Of a DNA stretch of 64,000 nt, positions 1 through 10,667 are shown piece by piece (the first letter of the stretch is position 1; each line of letters starts with the position of its first letter). The DNA comes from Euwallacea fornicatus (lineage: Eukaryota > Arthropoda > Insecta > Coleoptera > Curculionidae): contig NW_027096039.1 in assembly GCF_040115645.1 (NCBI RefSeq), positions 248,001-312,000 on the forward strand, given 5' to 3'. The notes beneath the pieces are model-generated. The model did not search any database and was not told the DNA's origin. It saw only the letters and a list, made by a program, of their open reading frames with translations. The position numbers were made by a program, and so were the translations under genes.

Positions 1-472
1 GTGCTCAAACACACAACTTTTGTGAATTTTCAAATTTTGAAGCTCGATAACTTCAGCAAATGAGGACCAAATTTCTTAAACAAAGTGTCAAATTAATCAG
101 CTCCTCGAGATTTTAAAGATATCACAACACATCATGATTGCGTCTTGTTAAATTTCCAAGAAAAATAGTACTTTATGTGCTCAACACACTACTTTTGTGA
201 CTTTTCAAAATTTGAAGCTCGCTAACTTAGGCAAATGAGGACCAAATTTGTTAAACAAAGTGTCAAATTACTTAGCTCCACGAGACTTTGAAGATATCAC
301 AACACATCATGATTGCGTCTTGTTAAATTTCCAAGAAAAATAGTACGTTATGTGCTCAACACACTACTTTTGTGACTTTTCAAACTTTGAAGCTCGATAA
401 CTTAGGCAAATGAGGACCAAATTTGCTAAACAAAGTGTCAAATTAATCAGCTCGACGAGATTTTCAGGATGT

Positions 473-647
473 CACAACACATCATGATTGCATCTTGTTA
501 AATTTCCAAGAAAAATAGTACTTTATGAGCTCAGAACACTACTTTTGTGACTTTTCAAAATTTGAAGCTCGCTAACTTAGGCAAATGAGGATCAAATTTG
601 TTAAACAAAGTGTCAAATTAATCAGCTCGACGAGATTTTCAGGATGT
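473..647 (+). repeat. Representative 175 bp monomer, group A (subtype A2)
   Basis: One full unit from anchor to anchor, exactly 175 bp. In order it carries the anchor, gcatcttgttaaatttcc, an AGTACT palindrome, tgagctcagaacac, acttttgtgacttttc, aaaatttgaagctcgctaac, ttaggcaaatgagg, the dyad tttgttaaacaaa, gtgtcaaattaatcagctc and gacgagattttcagg. The commonest A unit (A1) differs mainly in having tgtgctcaacacac and caaactttgaagctcgataac. Set against a B5 unit, an A1 unit shows about 16 substitutions and one 1 bp indel, so the two groups are roughly 90% identical. Confidence 0.93.
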
Positions 648-946
648 CACAACACATCATGATTGCGTCTTGTTAAATTTCCAAGAAAAATAGTACTTTA
701 TGTGCTCAACACACTACTTTTGTGACTTTTCAATATTTGAAGCTCGATAACTTCAGCAAGTGAGGACCAAATTTGTTAAACAAAGTGTCAAAGTACTCAG
801 CTCCACGAGATTTTGAAGATATCACAACACATCATGATTGCGTCTTGTTAAATTTCCAAGAAAAATAGTACTTTATGTGCTCAACACACTACTTTTGTGA
901 CTTTTCAAAATTTGAAGCTCGCTAACTTAGGCAAATGAGGACCAAA

Positions 947-959
947 TTTGTTAAACAAA
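947..959. other. Short dyad within the monomer (example site)
   Basis: tttgttaaacaaa is a perfect 6 bp inverted repeat around one central base. It recurs in nearly every A unit and in B4 and some other B units. Most B units have tttgttaaagaaa or ttctttaaagaaa, which alters the dyad. Short dyads are a reported property of centromeric satellites lacking CENP-B boxes; any function here is inference. Confidence 0.75.
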
Positions 960-2105
960 GTGTCAAATTAATCAGCTCGACGAGATTTTCCGGATGTCAC
1001 AACACATCATGATTGCGTCTTGTTAAATTTCCAAGAAAAATAGTACTTTATGTGCTCAACACACTACTTTTGTGACTTTTCAAACTTTGAAGCTCGATAA
1101 CTTAGGCAAAAGAGGACCAAATTTGTTAAACAAAGTGTCAAATTAATCAGCTCGACGAGATTTTCAGGATGTCACAACACATCATGATTGCGTCTTGTTA
1201 AATTTCCAAGAAAAATAGTACTTTATGTGCTCAACACACTACTTTTGGGACTTTTCAAACTTTGAAGCTCGATAACTTAGGCAAATGAGGACCAAATTTG
1301 TTAAACAAAGTGTCAAATTAATCAGCTCGACGAGATTTTCCGGATGTCACAACACATCATGATTGCGTCTTGTTAAATTTCCAAGAAAAATAGTACTTTA
1401 TGTGCTCAACACACTACTTCTGTGACTTTTCAAACTTTGAAGCTCGATAACTTAGGCAAATGAGGACCAAATTTGTTAAACAAAGTGTCAAATTAATCAG
1501 CTCCACGAGACTTTGAAGATATCACAACACATCATGATTGCGTCTTGTTAAATTTCCAAGAAAAATAGTACTTTATGTGCTCAACACACTACTTTTGTGA
1601 CTTTTCAAACTTTGAAGCTCGATAACTTAGGCATATGAGGACCAAATTTGTTAAACAAAGTGTCAAATTAATCAGCTCGACGAGATTTTCAGGATGTCAC
1701 AACACATCATGATTGCATCTTGTTAAATTTCCAAAAAAAAATAGTACTTTATGAGCTCAGAACACTACTTTTGTCACTTTTCAAAATTTGAAGCTCGCTA
1801 ACTTAGGCAAATGAGGATCAAATTTGTTAAACAAAGTGTCAAATTAATCAGCTCGACGAGATTTTCAGGATGTCACAACATATCATGATTGCGTCTTGTT
1901 GACTTTCCAAGAAAACTAACACTATATGTGCTCAAACACACAACTTTTGTGAATTTTAAAATTTTGAAGCTCGATAACTTAGGCAAATGAGGACCAAATT
2001 TGTTAAACAAAGTGTCAAATTAATCAGCTCGACGAGATTTTCAGGATGTCACAACACATCATGATTGCATCTTGTTAAATTTCCAAAAAAAATAGTACTT
2101 TATGA

Positions 2106-3501
2106 GCTCAAACTCACAACTTTTGTGCTTTTCAAACTTTGAAGCTCGATAACTTCGGCAAATGTGGACCAAATTCATTAAACAAAGTGTCAAATTAATT
2201 AGCTCGACAAGATTTTGAAGATGTCACAACACATCATGATTGCATCTTGTTGAATTTCCAAGAAAAATAGTACTTTATGTGCTCAAACACACAACTTGGG
2301 TGACTTTTCAAACTTTGAAGCTCGATAACTTCGGCAAATGTGGACCAAATTTGTTAAAGAAAGTGTCAAATTAATTAGCTCGACGAGATTTTGAAGATGT
2401 CACAACACATCATGATTGCATCTTGTTGAATTTCCAAGAAAAATAGTACTTTATGTGCTCAAACACACAACTTGGGTGACTTTTCAAAACTTTGAAGCTC
2501 GATAACTTCGGCAAATGTGGACGAAATTTGTAAAAGAAAGTGTCAAATTAAACACCTCAACGAGATTTTGAACATGTCACAACACATCATGATTGCATCT
2601 TGTTGACTTTCCAAGAAAAATAGTACTTTATGTGCTCAAACACACAACTTTTGTGCTATTCAAACATTGAAGCTCGATAACTTCGGCAAATGTGGACCAA
2701 ATTTGTTAAACAAAGTGTCAAATTAATTAGCTCGACAAGATTTTGAAGATGTCACAACACATCATGATTGCATCTTGTTGAATTTCCAAGAAAAATAGTA
2801 CTTTATGTGCTCAAACACACAACTTGGGTGACTTTTCAAACTTTGAAGCTCGATAACTTCGGCAAATGTGGACCAAATTCTTTAAAGAAAGTGTCAAAAT
2901 AAACACCTCAACGAGATTGTGAAGATGTCACAACACATCATGATTGCATCTTGTTGAATTTTCAAGAAAAATAGTACTTTATGTGCTCAAACTCACAACT
3001 TTTGTGCTTTTCAAACTTTGAAGCTCGATAACTTCGGCAAATGTGGACCAAATTCATTAAACAAAGTGTCAAATTAATTAGCTCGACAAGATTTTGAAGA
3101 TGTCACAACACATCATGATTGCATCTTGTTGAATTTCCAAGAAAAATAGTACTTTATGTGCTCAAACACACAACTTGGGTGACTTTTCAAACTTTGAAGC
3201 TCGATAACTTCGGCAAATGTGGACCAAATTTGTTAAAGAAAGTGTCAAATTAATTAGCTCGACGAGATTTTGAAGATGTCACAACACATCATGATTGCAT
3301 CTTGTTGAATTTCCAAGAAAAATAGTACTTTATGTGCTCAAACACACAACTTGGGTGACTTTTCAAAACTTTGAAGCTCGATAACTTCGGCAAATGTGGA
3401 CGAAATTTGTAAAAGAAAGTGTCAAATTAAACACCTCAACGAGATTTTGAACATGTCACAACACATCATGATTGCATCTTGTTGACTTTCCAAGAAAAAT
3501 A
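2106..3501. repeat. Five-monomer (879 bp) repeat step, B6-B7-B8 copied
   Basis: The rare variant aactcacaac occurs at 2,111 and 2,990, 879 bp apart. I saw no difference between 2,106-2,622 and 2,985-3,501. The copies end where tagtac (2,621) meets taaaac (3,500). Confidence 0.85.
2225..2400 (+). repeat. Representative 176 bp monomer, group B (subtype B7)
   Basis: One full unit from anchor to anchor, 176 bp. It has the B diagnostics gcatcttgttgaatttcc, ctcaaacacacaacttggg, cttcggcaaatgtgg and aaagaaagtg, and it ends with aattaattagctcgacgag, the B7 signature. The extra base relative to A comes mainly from caaacacac against caacacac. B8 units gain one more base from caaaactttg and reach 177 bp. 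Confidence 0.92.
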
Positions 3502-4000
3502 AAACTATATGTGCTCAAACACACAACTTTTGTGAATTTTCAAATTTTGAAGCTCGATAACTTCAGCAAATGAGGACCAAATTCATTAAACAAAGTGTCA
3601 AATTAATTAGCTCGACAAGATTTTGAAGATGTCACAACACATCATGATTGCATCTTGTTGAATTTCCAAGAAAATTAGTACTATATGTGTTCAAACACAC
3701 AACTTTTGTGACTTTTCAAATTTTGAAGCTCGATAACTTCAGCAAATGAGGACCAAATTTGTTAAACAAAGTGTCAAATTAATCAGCTCCACGAGACTTT
3801 GAAGATATCACAACACATCATGATTGCGTCTTGTTAAATTTCCAAGAAAAATAGTACTTTATGTGCTCAACACACTACTTTTGTGACTTTTTAAAACTTG
3901 AAGCTCGATAACTTCGGCAAATGAGGACCAAATTTGTTAAACAAAGTGCCAAATTAATCAGCTCCACGAGATTTTGAAGATATCACAACACATCATGATT

Positions 4001-4730
4001 GCATCTTGTTGACTTTCCAAGAAAAATAACACTATATGTGCTCAAACACACAACTTTTGTGAATTTTCAAATTTTGAAGCTCGATAACTTCGGCAAATGT
4101 GTACCAAATTTGTTAAAGAAAGTGTCAAATTAAACACCTCAAGGAGATTTTGAAGATGTCACAACACATCATGATTGCATCTTGTTGAATTTCCAAGAAA
4201 AATAGTACTTTATGTGCTCAAACACACAACTTTTGTGCTATTCAAACATTGAAGCTCGATAACTTCGGCAAATGTGGACCAAATTTGTTAAACAAAGTGT
4301 CAAATTAATTAGCTCGACAAGATTTTGAAGATGTCACAACACATCATGATTGCATCTTGTTGAATTTCCAAGAAAAATAGTACTTTATGTGCTCAAACAC
4401 ACAACTTGGGTGACTTTTCAAACTTTGAAGCTCGATAACTTCGGCAAATGTGGACCAAATTCTTTAAAGAAAGTGTCAAAATAATTAGCTCGACGAGATT
4501 TTGAAGATGTCACAACACATCATGATTGCATCTTGTTGAATTTCCAAGAAAAATAGTACTTTATGTGCTCAAACACACAACTTGGGTGACTTTTCAAAAC
4601 TTTGAAGCTCGATAACTTCGGCAAATGTGGACGAAATTTGTAAAAGAAAGTGTCAAATTAAACACCTCAACGAGATTTTGAACATGTCACAACACATCAT
4701 GATTGCATCTTGTTGACTTTCCAAGAAAAA
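4001..4730. repeat. B-group block 2 (B1-B4-B5/B7-B8)
   Basis: It is entered through an A4 monomer (tttttaaaacttg near 3,889, gtgccaaatt near 3,947). B1 follows (caaatgtgtacc, cctcaaggag), then B4, then a hybrid with a B5 left part (attctttaaag) and a B7 right part (aattagctcgacgag), then B8, leaving through aaaactatatg. It is a shortened module: B2, B3 and B6 are missing. Confidence 0.82.
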
Positions 4731-6808
4731 TAAAACTATATGTGCTCAAACACACAACTTTTGTGAATTTTCAAATTTTGAAGCTCGATAACTTCAGCAA
4801 ATGAGGACCAAATTTCTTAAACAAAGTGTCAAATTAATCAGCTCGACGAGATTTTCAGGATGTCACAACACATCATGATTGCATCTTGTTAAATTTCCAA
4901 GAAAAATAGTACTTTATGTGCTCAACACACTACTTTTGTGACTTTTCAATATTTGAAGCTCGATAACTTCAGCAAGTGAGGACCAAATTTGTTAAACAAA
5001 GTGTCAAAGTACTCAGCTCCACGAGATTTTGAAGATATCACAACACATCATGATTGCGTCTTGTTAAATTTCCAAGAAAAATAGTACTTTATGTGCTCAA
5101 CACACTACTTTTGTGACTTTTCAAAATTTGAAGCTCGCTAACTTAGGCAAATGAGGATCAAATTTGTTAAACAAAGTGTCAAATTAATCAGCTCGACGAG
5201 ATTTTCAGGATGTCACAACACATCATGATTGCGTCTTGTTAAATTTCCAAGAAAAATAGTACTTTATGTGCTCAACACACTACTTTTGTGACTTTTCAAT
5301 ATTTGAAGCTCGATAACTTCAGCAAGTGAGGACCAAATTTGTTAAACAAAGTGTCAAATTAATCAGCTCGACGAGATTTTCCGGATGTCACAACACATCA
5401 TGATTGCGTCTTGTTAAATTTCCAAGAAAAATAGTACTTTATGTGCTCAACACACTACTTTTGTGACTTTTCAAACTTTGAAGCTCGATAACTTAGGCAA
5501 AAGAGGACCAAATTTGTTAAACAAAGTGTCAAATTAATCAGCTCGACGAGATTTTCAGGATGTCACAACACATCATGATTGCGTCTTGTTAAATTTCCAA
5601 GAAAAATAGTACTTTATGTGCTCAACACACTACTTTTGGGACTTTTCAAACTTTGAAGCTCGATAACTTAGGCAAATGAGGACCAAATTTGTTAAACAAA
5701 GTGTCAAATTAATCAGCTCGACGAGATTTTCCGGATGTCACAACACATCATGATTGCGTCTTGTTAAATTTCCAAGAAAAATAGTACTTTATGTGCTCAA
5801 CACACTACTTCTGTGACTTTTCAAACTTTGAAGCTCGATAACTTAGGCAAATGAGGACCAAATTTGTTAAACAAAGTGTCAAATTAATCAGCTCCACGAG
5901 ATTTTGATGATATCACAACACATCATGATTGCGTCTTGTTGAATTTCCAAGAAAATTAGTACTATATGTGTTCAAACACACAACTTTTGTGACTTTTCAA
6001 ATTTTGAAGCTCGATAACTTCAGCAAATGAGGACCAAATTTGTTAAACAAAGTGTCAAATTAATCAGCTCCACGAGACTTTGAAGATATCACAACACATC
6101 ATGATTGCGTCTTGTTAAATTTCCAAGAAAAATAGTACTTTATGTGCTCAACACACTACTTTTGTGACTTTTCAAACTTTGAAGCTCGATAACTTAGGCA
6201 TATGAGGACCAAATTTGTTAAACAAAGTGTCAAATTAATCAGCTCGACGAGATTTTCAGGATGTCACAACACATCATGATTGCATCTTGTTAAATTTCCA
6301 AAAAAAAATAGTACTTTATGAGCTCAGAACACTACTTTTGTCACTTTTCAAAATTTGAAGCTCGCTAACTTAGGCAAATGAGGATCAAATTTGTTAAACA
6401 AAGTGTCAAATTAATCAGCTCGACGAGATTTTCAGGATGTCACAACATATCATGATTGCGTCTTGTTGACTTTCCAAGAAAAATAACACTATATGTGCTC
6501 AAACACACAACTTTTGTGAATTTTCAAATTTTGAAGCTCGATAACTTAGGCAAATGAGGACCAAATTTGTTAAACAAAGTGTCAAATTAATCAGTTCGAC
6601 GAGATTTTCAGGATGTCACAACACATCATGATTGCATCTTGTTAAATTTCCAAAAAAAATAGTACTTTATGAGCTCAGAACACTACTTTTGTGACTTTTC
6701 AAAATTTGAAGCTCGCTAACTTAGGCAAATGAGGATCAAATTTGTTAAACAAAGTGCCAAATTAATCAGCTCCACGAGATTTTGAAGATATCACAACACA
6801 TCATGATT
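4731..6808. repeat. A-group tract with D1 entry
   Basis: It starts with D1 (ttcttaaac near 4,814, but ctcgacgag instead of ctcctcgag). Positions 5,336-5,901 repeat 945-1,510 at a 25-monomer offset of 4,391 bp, keyed by the rare aaagagg. From 6,068 onward it follows the order of 1,501 onward at 4,567 bp, one monomer more. The extra monomer is a type with gaaaattagtactatatg and gttcaaacacac (A5). The last unit before the B block is an A2-left, A4-right hybrid ending gtgccaaatt. Confidence 0.82.
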
Positions 6809-9800
6809 GCATCTTGTTGACTTTCCAAGAAAAATAACACTATATGTGCTCAAACACACAACTTTTGTGAATTTTCAAATTTTGAAGCTCGATAACTTCG
6901 GCAAATGTGTACCAAATTTGTTAAAGAAAGTGTCAAATTAAACACCTCAAGGAGATTTTGAAGATGTCACAACACATCATGATTGCATCTTGTTGAATTT
7001 CCAAGAAAAATAGTACTTTATGTGCTCAAACACACATCTTCGGTGACTTTTCAAATTTTGAAGCTCGATAACTTCGGCAAATGTGGACCAAATTCTTTAA
7101 AGAAAGTGTCAAATTAAACACCTCAACGAGATTTTGAAGATGTCACAACACATCATGATTGCATCTTGTTGAATTTCCAAGAAAAATAGTACTTTATGTG
7201 CTCAAACACACAACTTTTGTGCTATTCAAACATTGAAGCTCGATAACTTCGGCAAATGTGGACCAAATTTGTTAAACAAAGTGTCAAATTAATTAGCTCG
7301 ACAAGATTTTGAAGATGTCACAACACATCATGATTGCATCTTGTTGAATTTCCAAGAAAAATAGTACTTTATGTGCTCAAACACACAACTTGGGTGACTT
7401 TTCAAACTTTGAAGCTCGATAACTTCGGCAAATGTGGACCAAATTCTTTAAAGAAAGTGTCAAAATAAACACCTCAACGAGATTGTGAAGATGTCACAAC
7501 ACATCATGATTGCATCTTGTTGAATTTTCAAGAAAAATAGTACTTTATGTGCTCAAACTCACAACTTTTGTGCTTTTCAAACTTTGAAGCTCGATAACTT
7601 CGGCAAATGTGGACCAAATTCATTAAACAAAGTGTCAAATTAATTAGCTCGACAAGATTTTGAAGATGTCACAACACATCATGATTGCATCTTGTTGAAT
7701 TTCCAAGAAAAATAGTACTTTATGTGCTCAAACACACAACTTGGGTGACTTTTCAAACTTTGAAGCTCGATAACTTCGGCAAATGTGGACCAAATTTGTT
7801 AAAGAAAGTGTCAAATTAATTAGCTCGACGAGATTTTGAAGATGTCACAACACATCATGATTGCATCTTGTTGAATTTCCAAGAAAAATAGTACTTTATG
7901 TGCTCAAACACACAACTTGGGTGACTTTTCAAAACTTTGAAGCTCGATAACTTCGGCAAATGTGGACGAAATTTGTAAAAGAAAGTGTCAAATTAAACAC
8001 CTCAACGAGATTTTGAACATGTCACAACACATCATGATTGCATCTTGTTGACTTTCCAAGAAAAATAAAACTATATGTGCTCAAACACACAACTTTTGTG
8101 AATTTTCAAATTTTGAAGCTCGATAACTTCAGCAAATGAGGACCAAATTTCTTAAACAAAGTGTCAAATTAATCAGCTCCTCGAGATTTTAAAGATATCA
8201 CAACACATCATGATTGCGTCTTGTTAAATTTCCAAGAAAAATAGTACTTTATGTGCTCAACACACTACTTTTGTGACTTTTCAAAATTTGAAGCTCGCTA
8301 ACTTAGGCAAATGAGGACCAAATTTGTTAAACAAAGTGTCAAATTACTTAGCTCCACGAGACTTTGAAGATATCACAACACATCATGATTGCGTCTTGTT
8401 AAATTTCCAAGAAAAATAGTACGTTATGTGCTCAACACACTACTTTTGTGACTTTTCAAACTTTGAAGCTCGATAACTTAGGCAAATGAGGACCAAATTT
8501 GTTAAACAAAGTGTCAAATTAATCAGCTCGACGAGATTTTCAGGATGTCACAACACATCATGATTGCATCTTGTTAAATTTCCAAGAAAAATAGTACTTT
8601 ATGAGCTCAGAACACTACTTTTGTGACTTTTCAAAATTTGAAGCTCGCTAACTTAGGCAAATGAGGATCAAATTTGTTAAACAAAGTGTCAAATTAATCA
8701 GCTCGACGAGATTTTCAGGATGTCACAACACATCATGATTGCGTCTTGTTAAATTTCCAAGAAAAATAGTACTTTATGTGCTCAACACACTACTTTTGTG
8801 ACTTTTCAATATTTGAAGCTCGATAACTTCAGCAAGTGAGGACCAAATTTGTTAAACAAAGTGTCAAAGTACTCAGCTCCACGAGATTTTGAAGATATCA
8901 CAACACATCATGATTGCGTCTTGTTAAATTTCCAAGAAAAATAGTACTTTATGTGCTCAACACACTACTTTTGTGACTTTTCAAAATTTGAAGCTCGCTA
9001 ACTTAGGCAAATGAGGACCAAATTTGTTAAACAAAGTGTCAAATTAATCAGCTCGACGAGATTTTCCGGATGTCACAACACATCATGATTGCGTCTTGTT
9101 AAATTTCCAAGAAAAATAGTACTTTATGTGCTCAACACACTACTTTTGTGACTTTTCAAACTTTGAAGCTCGATAACTTAGGCAAAAGAGGACCAAATTT
9201 GTTAAACAAAGTGTCAAATTAATCAGCTCGACGAGATTTTCAGGATGTCACAACACATCATGATTGCGTCTTGTTAAATTTCCAAGAAAAATAGTACTTT
9301 ATGTGCTCAACACACTACTTTTGTGACTTTTTAAAACTTGAAGCTCGATAACTTCGGCAAATGAGGACCAAATTTGTTAAACAAAGTGCCAAATTAATCA
9401 GCTCCACGAGATTTTGAAGATATCACAACACATCATGATTGCGTCTTGTTAAATTTCCAAGAAAAATAGTACGTTATGTGCTCAACACACTACTTTTGTG
9501 ACTTTTCAAACTTTGAAGCTCGATAACTTAGGCAAATGAGGACCAAATTTGCTAAACAAAGTGTCAAATTAATCAGCTCGACGAGATTTTCAGGATGTCA
9601 CAACACATCATGATTGCATCTTGTTAAATTTCCAAGAAAAATAGTACTTTATGAGCTCAGAACACTACTTTTGTGACTTTTCAAAATTTGAAGCTCGCTA
9701 ACTTAGGCAAATGAGGATCAAATTTGTTAAACAAAGTGTCAAATTAATCAGCTCGACGAGATTTTCAGGATGTCACAACACATCATGATTGCGTCTTGTT

Positions 9801-9886
9801 AAATTTCCAAGAAAAATAGTACTTTATGTGCTCAACACACTACTTTTGTGACTTTTCAATATTTGAAGCTCGATAACTTCAGCAAG
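6028..9886. repeat. 22-monomer tandem duplication, copy 1 (period 3,859 bp)
   Basis: Positions 6,028-9,918 match 9,887-13,777 at a constant offset of 3,859 bp (22 monomers), so the copies are directly adjacent. The flanking mismatches that bound the match are 6,027/9,886 (a/g) and 9,919/13,778 (t/g). Each copy holds one B module (6,809-8,070 and 10,668-11,930) and its A tract. Differences noticed: 8,503 t against 12,362 a, and an a at 12,762 where copy 1 has c. Confidence 0.9.
6809..8070. repeat. B-group block 3: near-complete module B1-B2/3-B4-B5-B6-B7-B8
   Basis: The order reads clearly: B1 (cctcaaggag near 6,945), a hybrid with a B2 left part (acacatcttcggtg near 7,031) and a B3 right part (attctttaaag), B4 (gtgctattcaaacattg), B5 (gattgtgaag), B6 (aactcacaac, gtgcttttc), B7 (aattaattagctcgacgag) and B8 (gtaaaagaaag, gaacatgtc). 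It leaves into D1 at about 8,070. Confidence 0.87.
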
Positions 9887-10667
9887 TGAGGACCAAATTT
9901 GTTAAACAAAGTGTCAAATTAATCAGCTCCACGAGACTTTGAAGATATCACAACACATCATGATTGCGTCTTGTTAAATTTCCAAGAAAAATAGTACTTT
10001 ATGTGCTCAACACACTACTTTTGTGACTTTTCAAACTTTGAAGCTCGATAACTTAGGCATATGAGGACCAAATTTGTTAAACAAAGTGTCAAATTAATCA
10101 GCTCGACGAGATTTTCAGGATGTCACAACACATCATGATTGCATCTTGTTAAATTTCCAAAAAAAAATAGTACTTTATGAGCTCAGAACACTACTTTTGT
10201 CACTTTTCAAAATTTGAAGCTCGCTAACTTAGGCAAATGAGGATCAAATTTGTTAAACAAAGTGTCAAATTAATCAGCTCGACGAGATTTTCAGGATGTC
10301 ACAACATATCATGATTGCGTCTTGTTGACTTTCCAAGAAAAATAACACTATATGTGCTCAAACACACAACTTTTGTGAATTTTCAAATTTTGAAGCTCGA
10401 TAACTTAGGCAAATGAGGACCAAATTTGTTAAACAAAGTGTCAAATTAATCAGTTCGACGAGATTTTCAGGATGTCACAACACATCATGATTGCATCTTG
10501 TTAAATTTCCAAAAAAAATAGTACTTTATGAGCTCAGAACACTACTTTTGTGACTTTTCAAAATTTGAAGCTCGCTAACTTAGGCAAATGAGGATCAAAT
10601 TTGTTAAACAAAGTGCCAAATTAATCAGCTCCACGAGATTTTGAAGATATCACAACACATCATGATT
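8071..10667. repeat. A-group tract, D1 entry
   Basis: It opens with the ctcctcgag D1 unit (8,177), exactly 8,076 bp after the one at 101. Positions 8,077-9,323 repeat 1-1,247; the order then departs at an A4-like unit (tttttaaaacttg near 9,330). The last unit is the A2/A4 hybrid that enters the next B block. Confidence 0.85.

Larger units (their letters stand above)
1..2104. repeat. A-group tract, starting with a D1 junction monomer
   Basis: It opens in a D1 unit (ctcctcgag at 101, then attttaaagatatc), the unit that elsewhere follows a B8 monomer, so a B block probably ends just left of the window. The A units that follow include variants reused elsewhere: aattactta near 268, cagcaagtg near 754, ttttccgg near 987, aagagg near 1,110. 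Two units are one base longer: one with nine consecutive A after ttcc near 1,733, and one with ctcaaacacac near 1,930. Positions 1-1,247 recur at 8,077-9,323 with one difference noticed (426). Confidence 0.9.
2105..3660. repeat. B-group block 1 (B6-B7-B8-B4-B5-B6-B7-B8, then D1 fused to B6)
   Basis: The first B block has a broken order. It begins with gtgcttttcaaac (B6), runs through B7 and B8, restarts at B4 (gtgctattcaaacattg near 2,652), and goes through B5, B6, B7 and B8 again. The last unit has a D1 left half and a B6 right half (attcattaaac, ctcgacaag). Positions 2,106-2,622 recur at 2,985-3,501, a five-monomer step of 879 bp. Confidence 0.85.

Noticed and set aside
390..410. ttaggc as a telomere-type hexamer
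   Set aside because: It occurs once per monomer and is never tandemly repeated, so it is chance.
841..850. Promoter or terminator signals in A+T-rich stretches
   Set aside because: TATA-like and T-rich strings recur in every monomer with no gene nearby; nothing supports transcription signals.
1725..1745. Poly-A tract as a retroposon tail
   Set aside because: Eight or nine A after ttcc is a variant of the monomer's own ccaagaaaaat, without target-site duplications or inserted sequence.
2150..2170. CENP-B box-like sequence (cttcggcaaatgtgg)
   Set aside because: It begins with ttcg and has an A at the right spacing, but the cggg required at the 3' side is absent (tgga instead).
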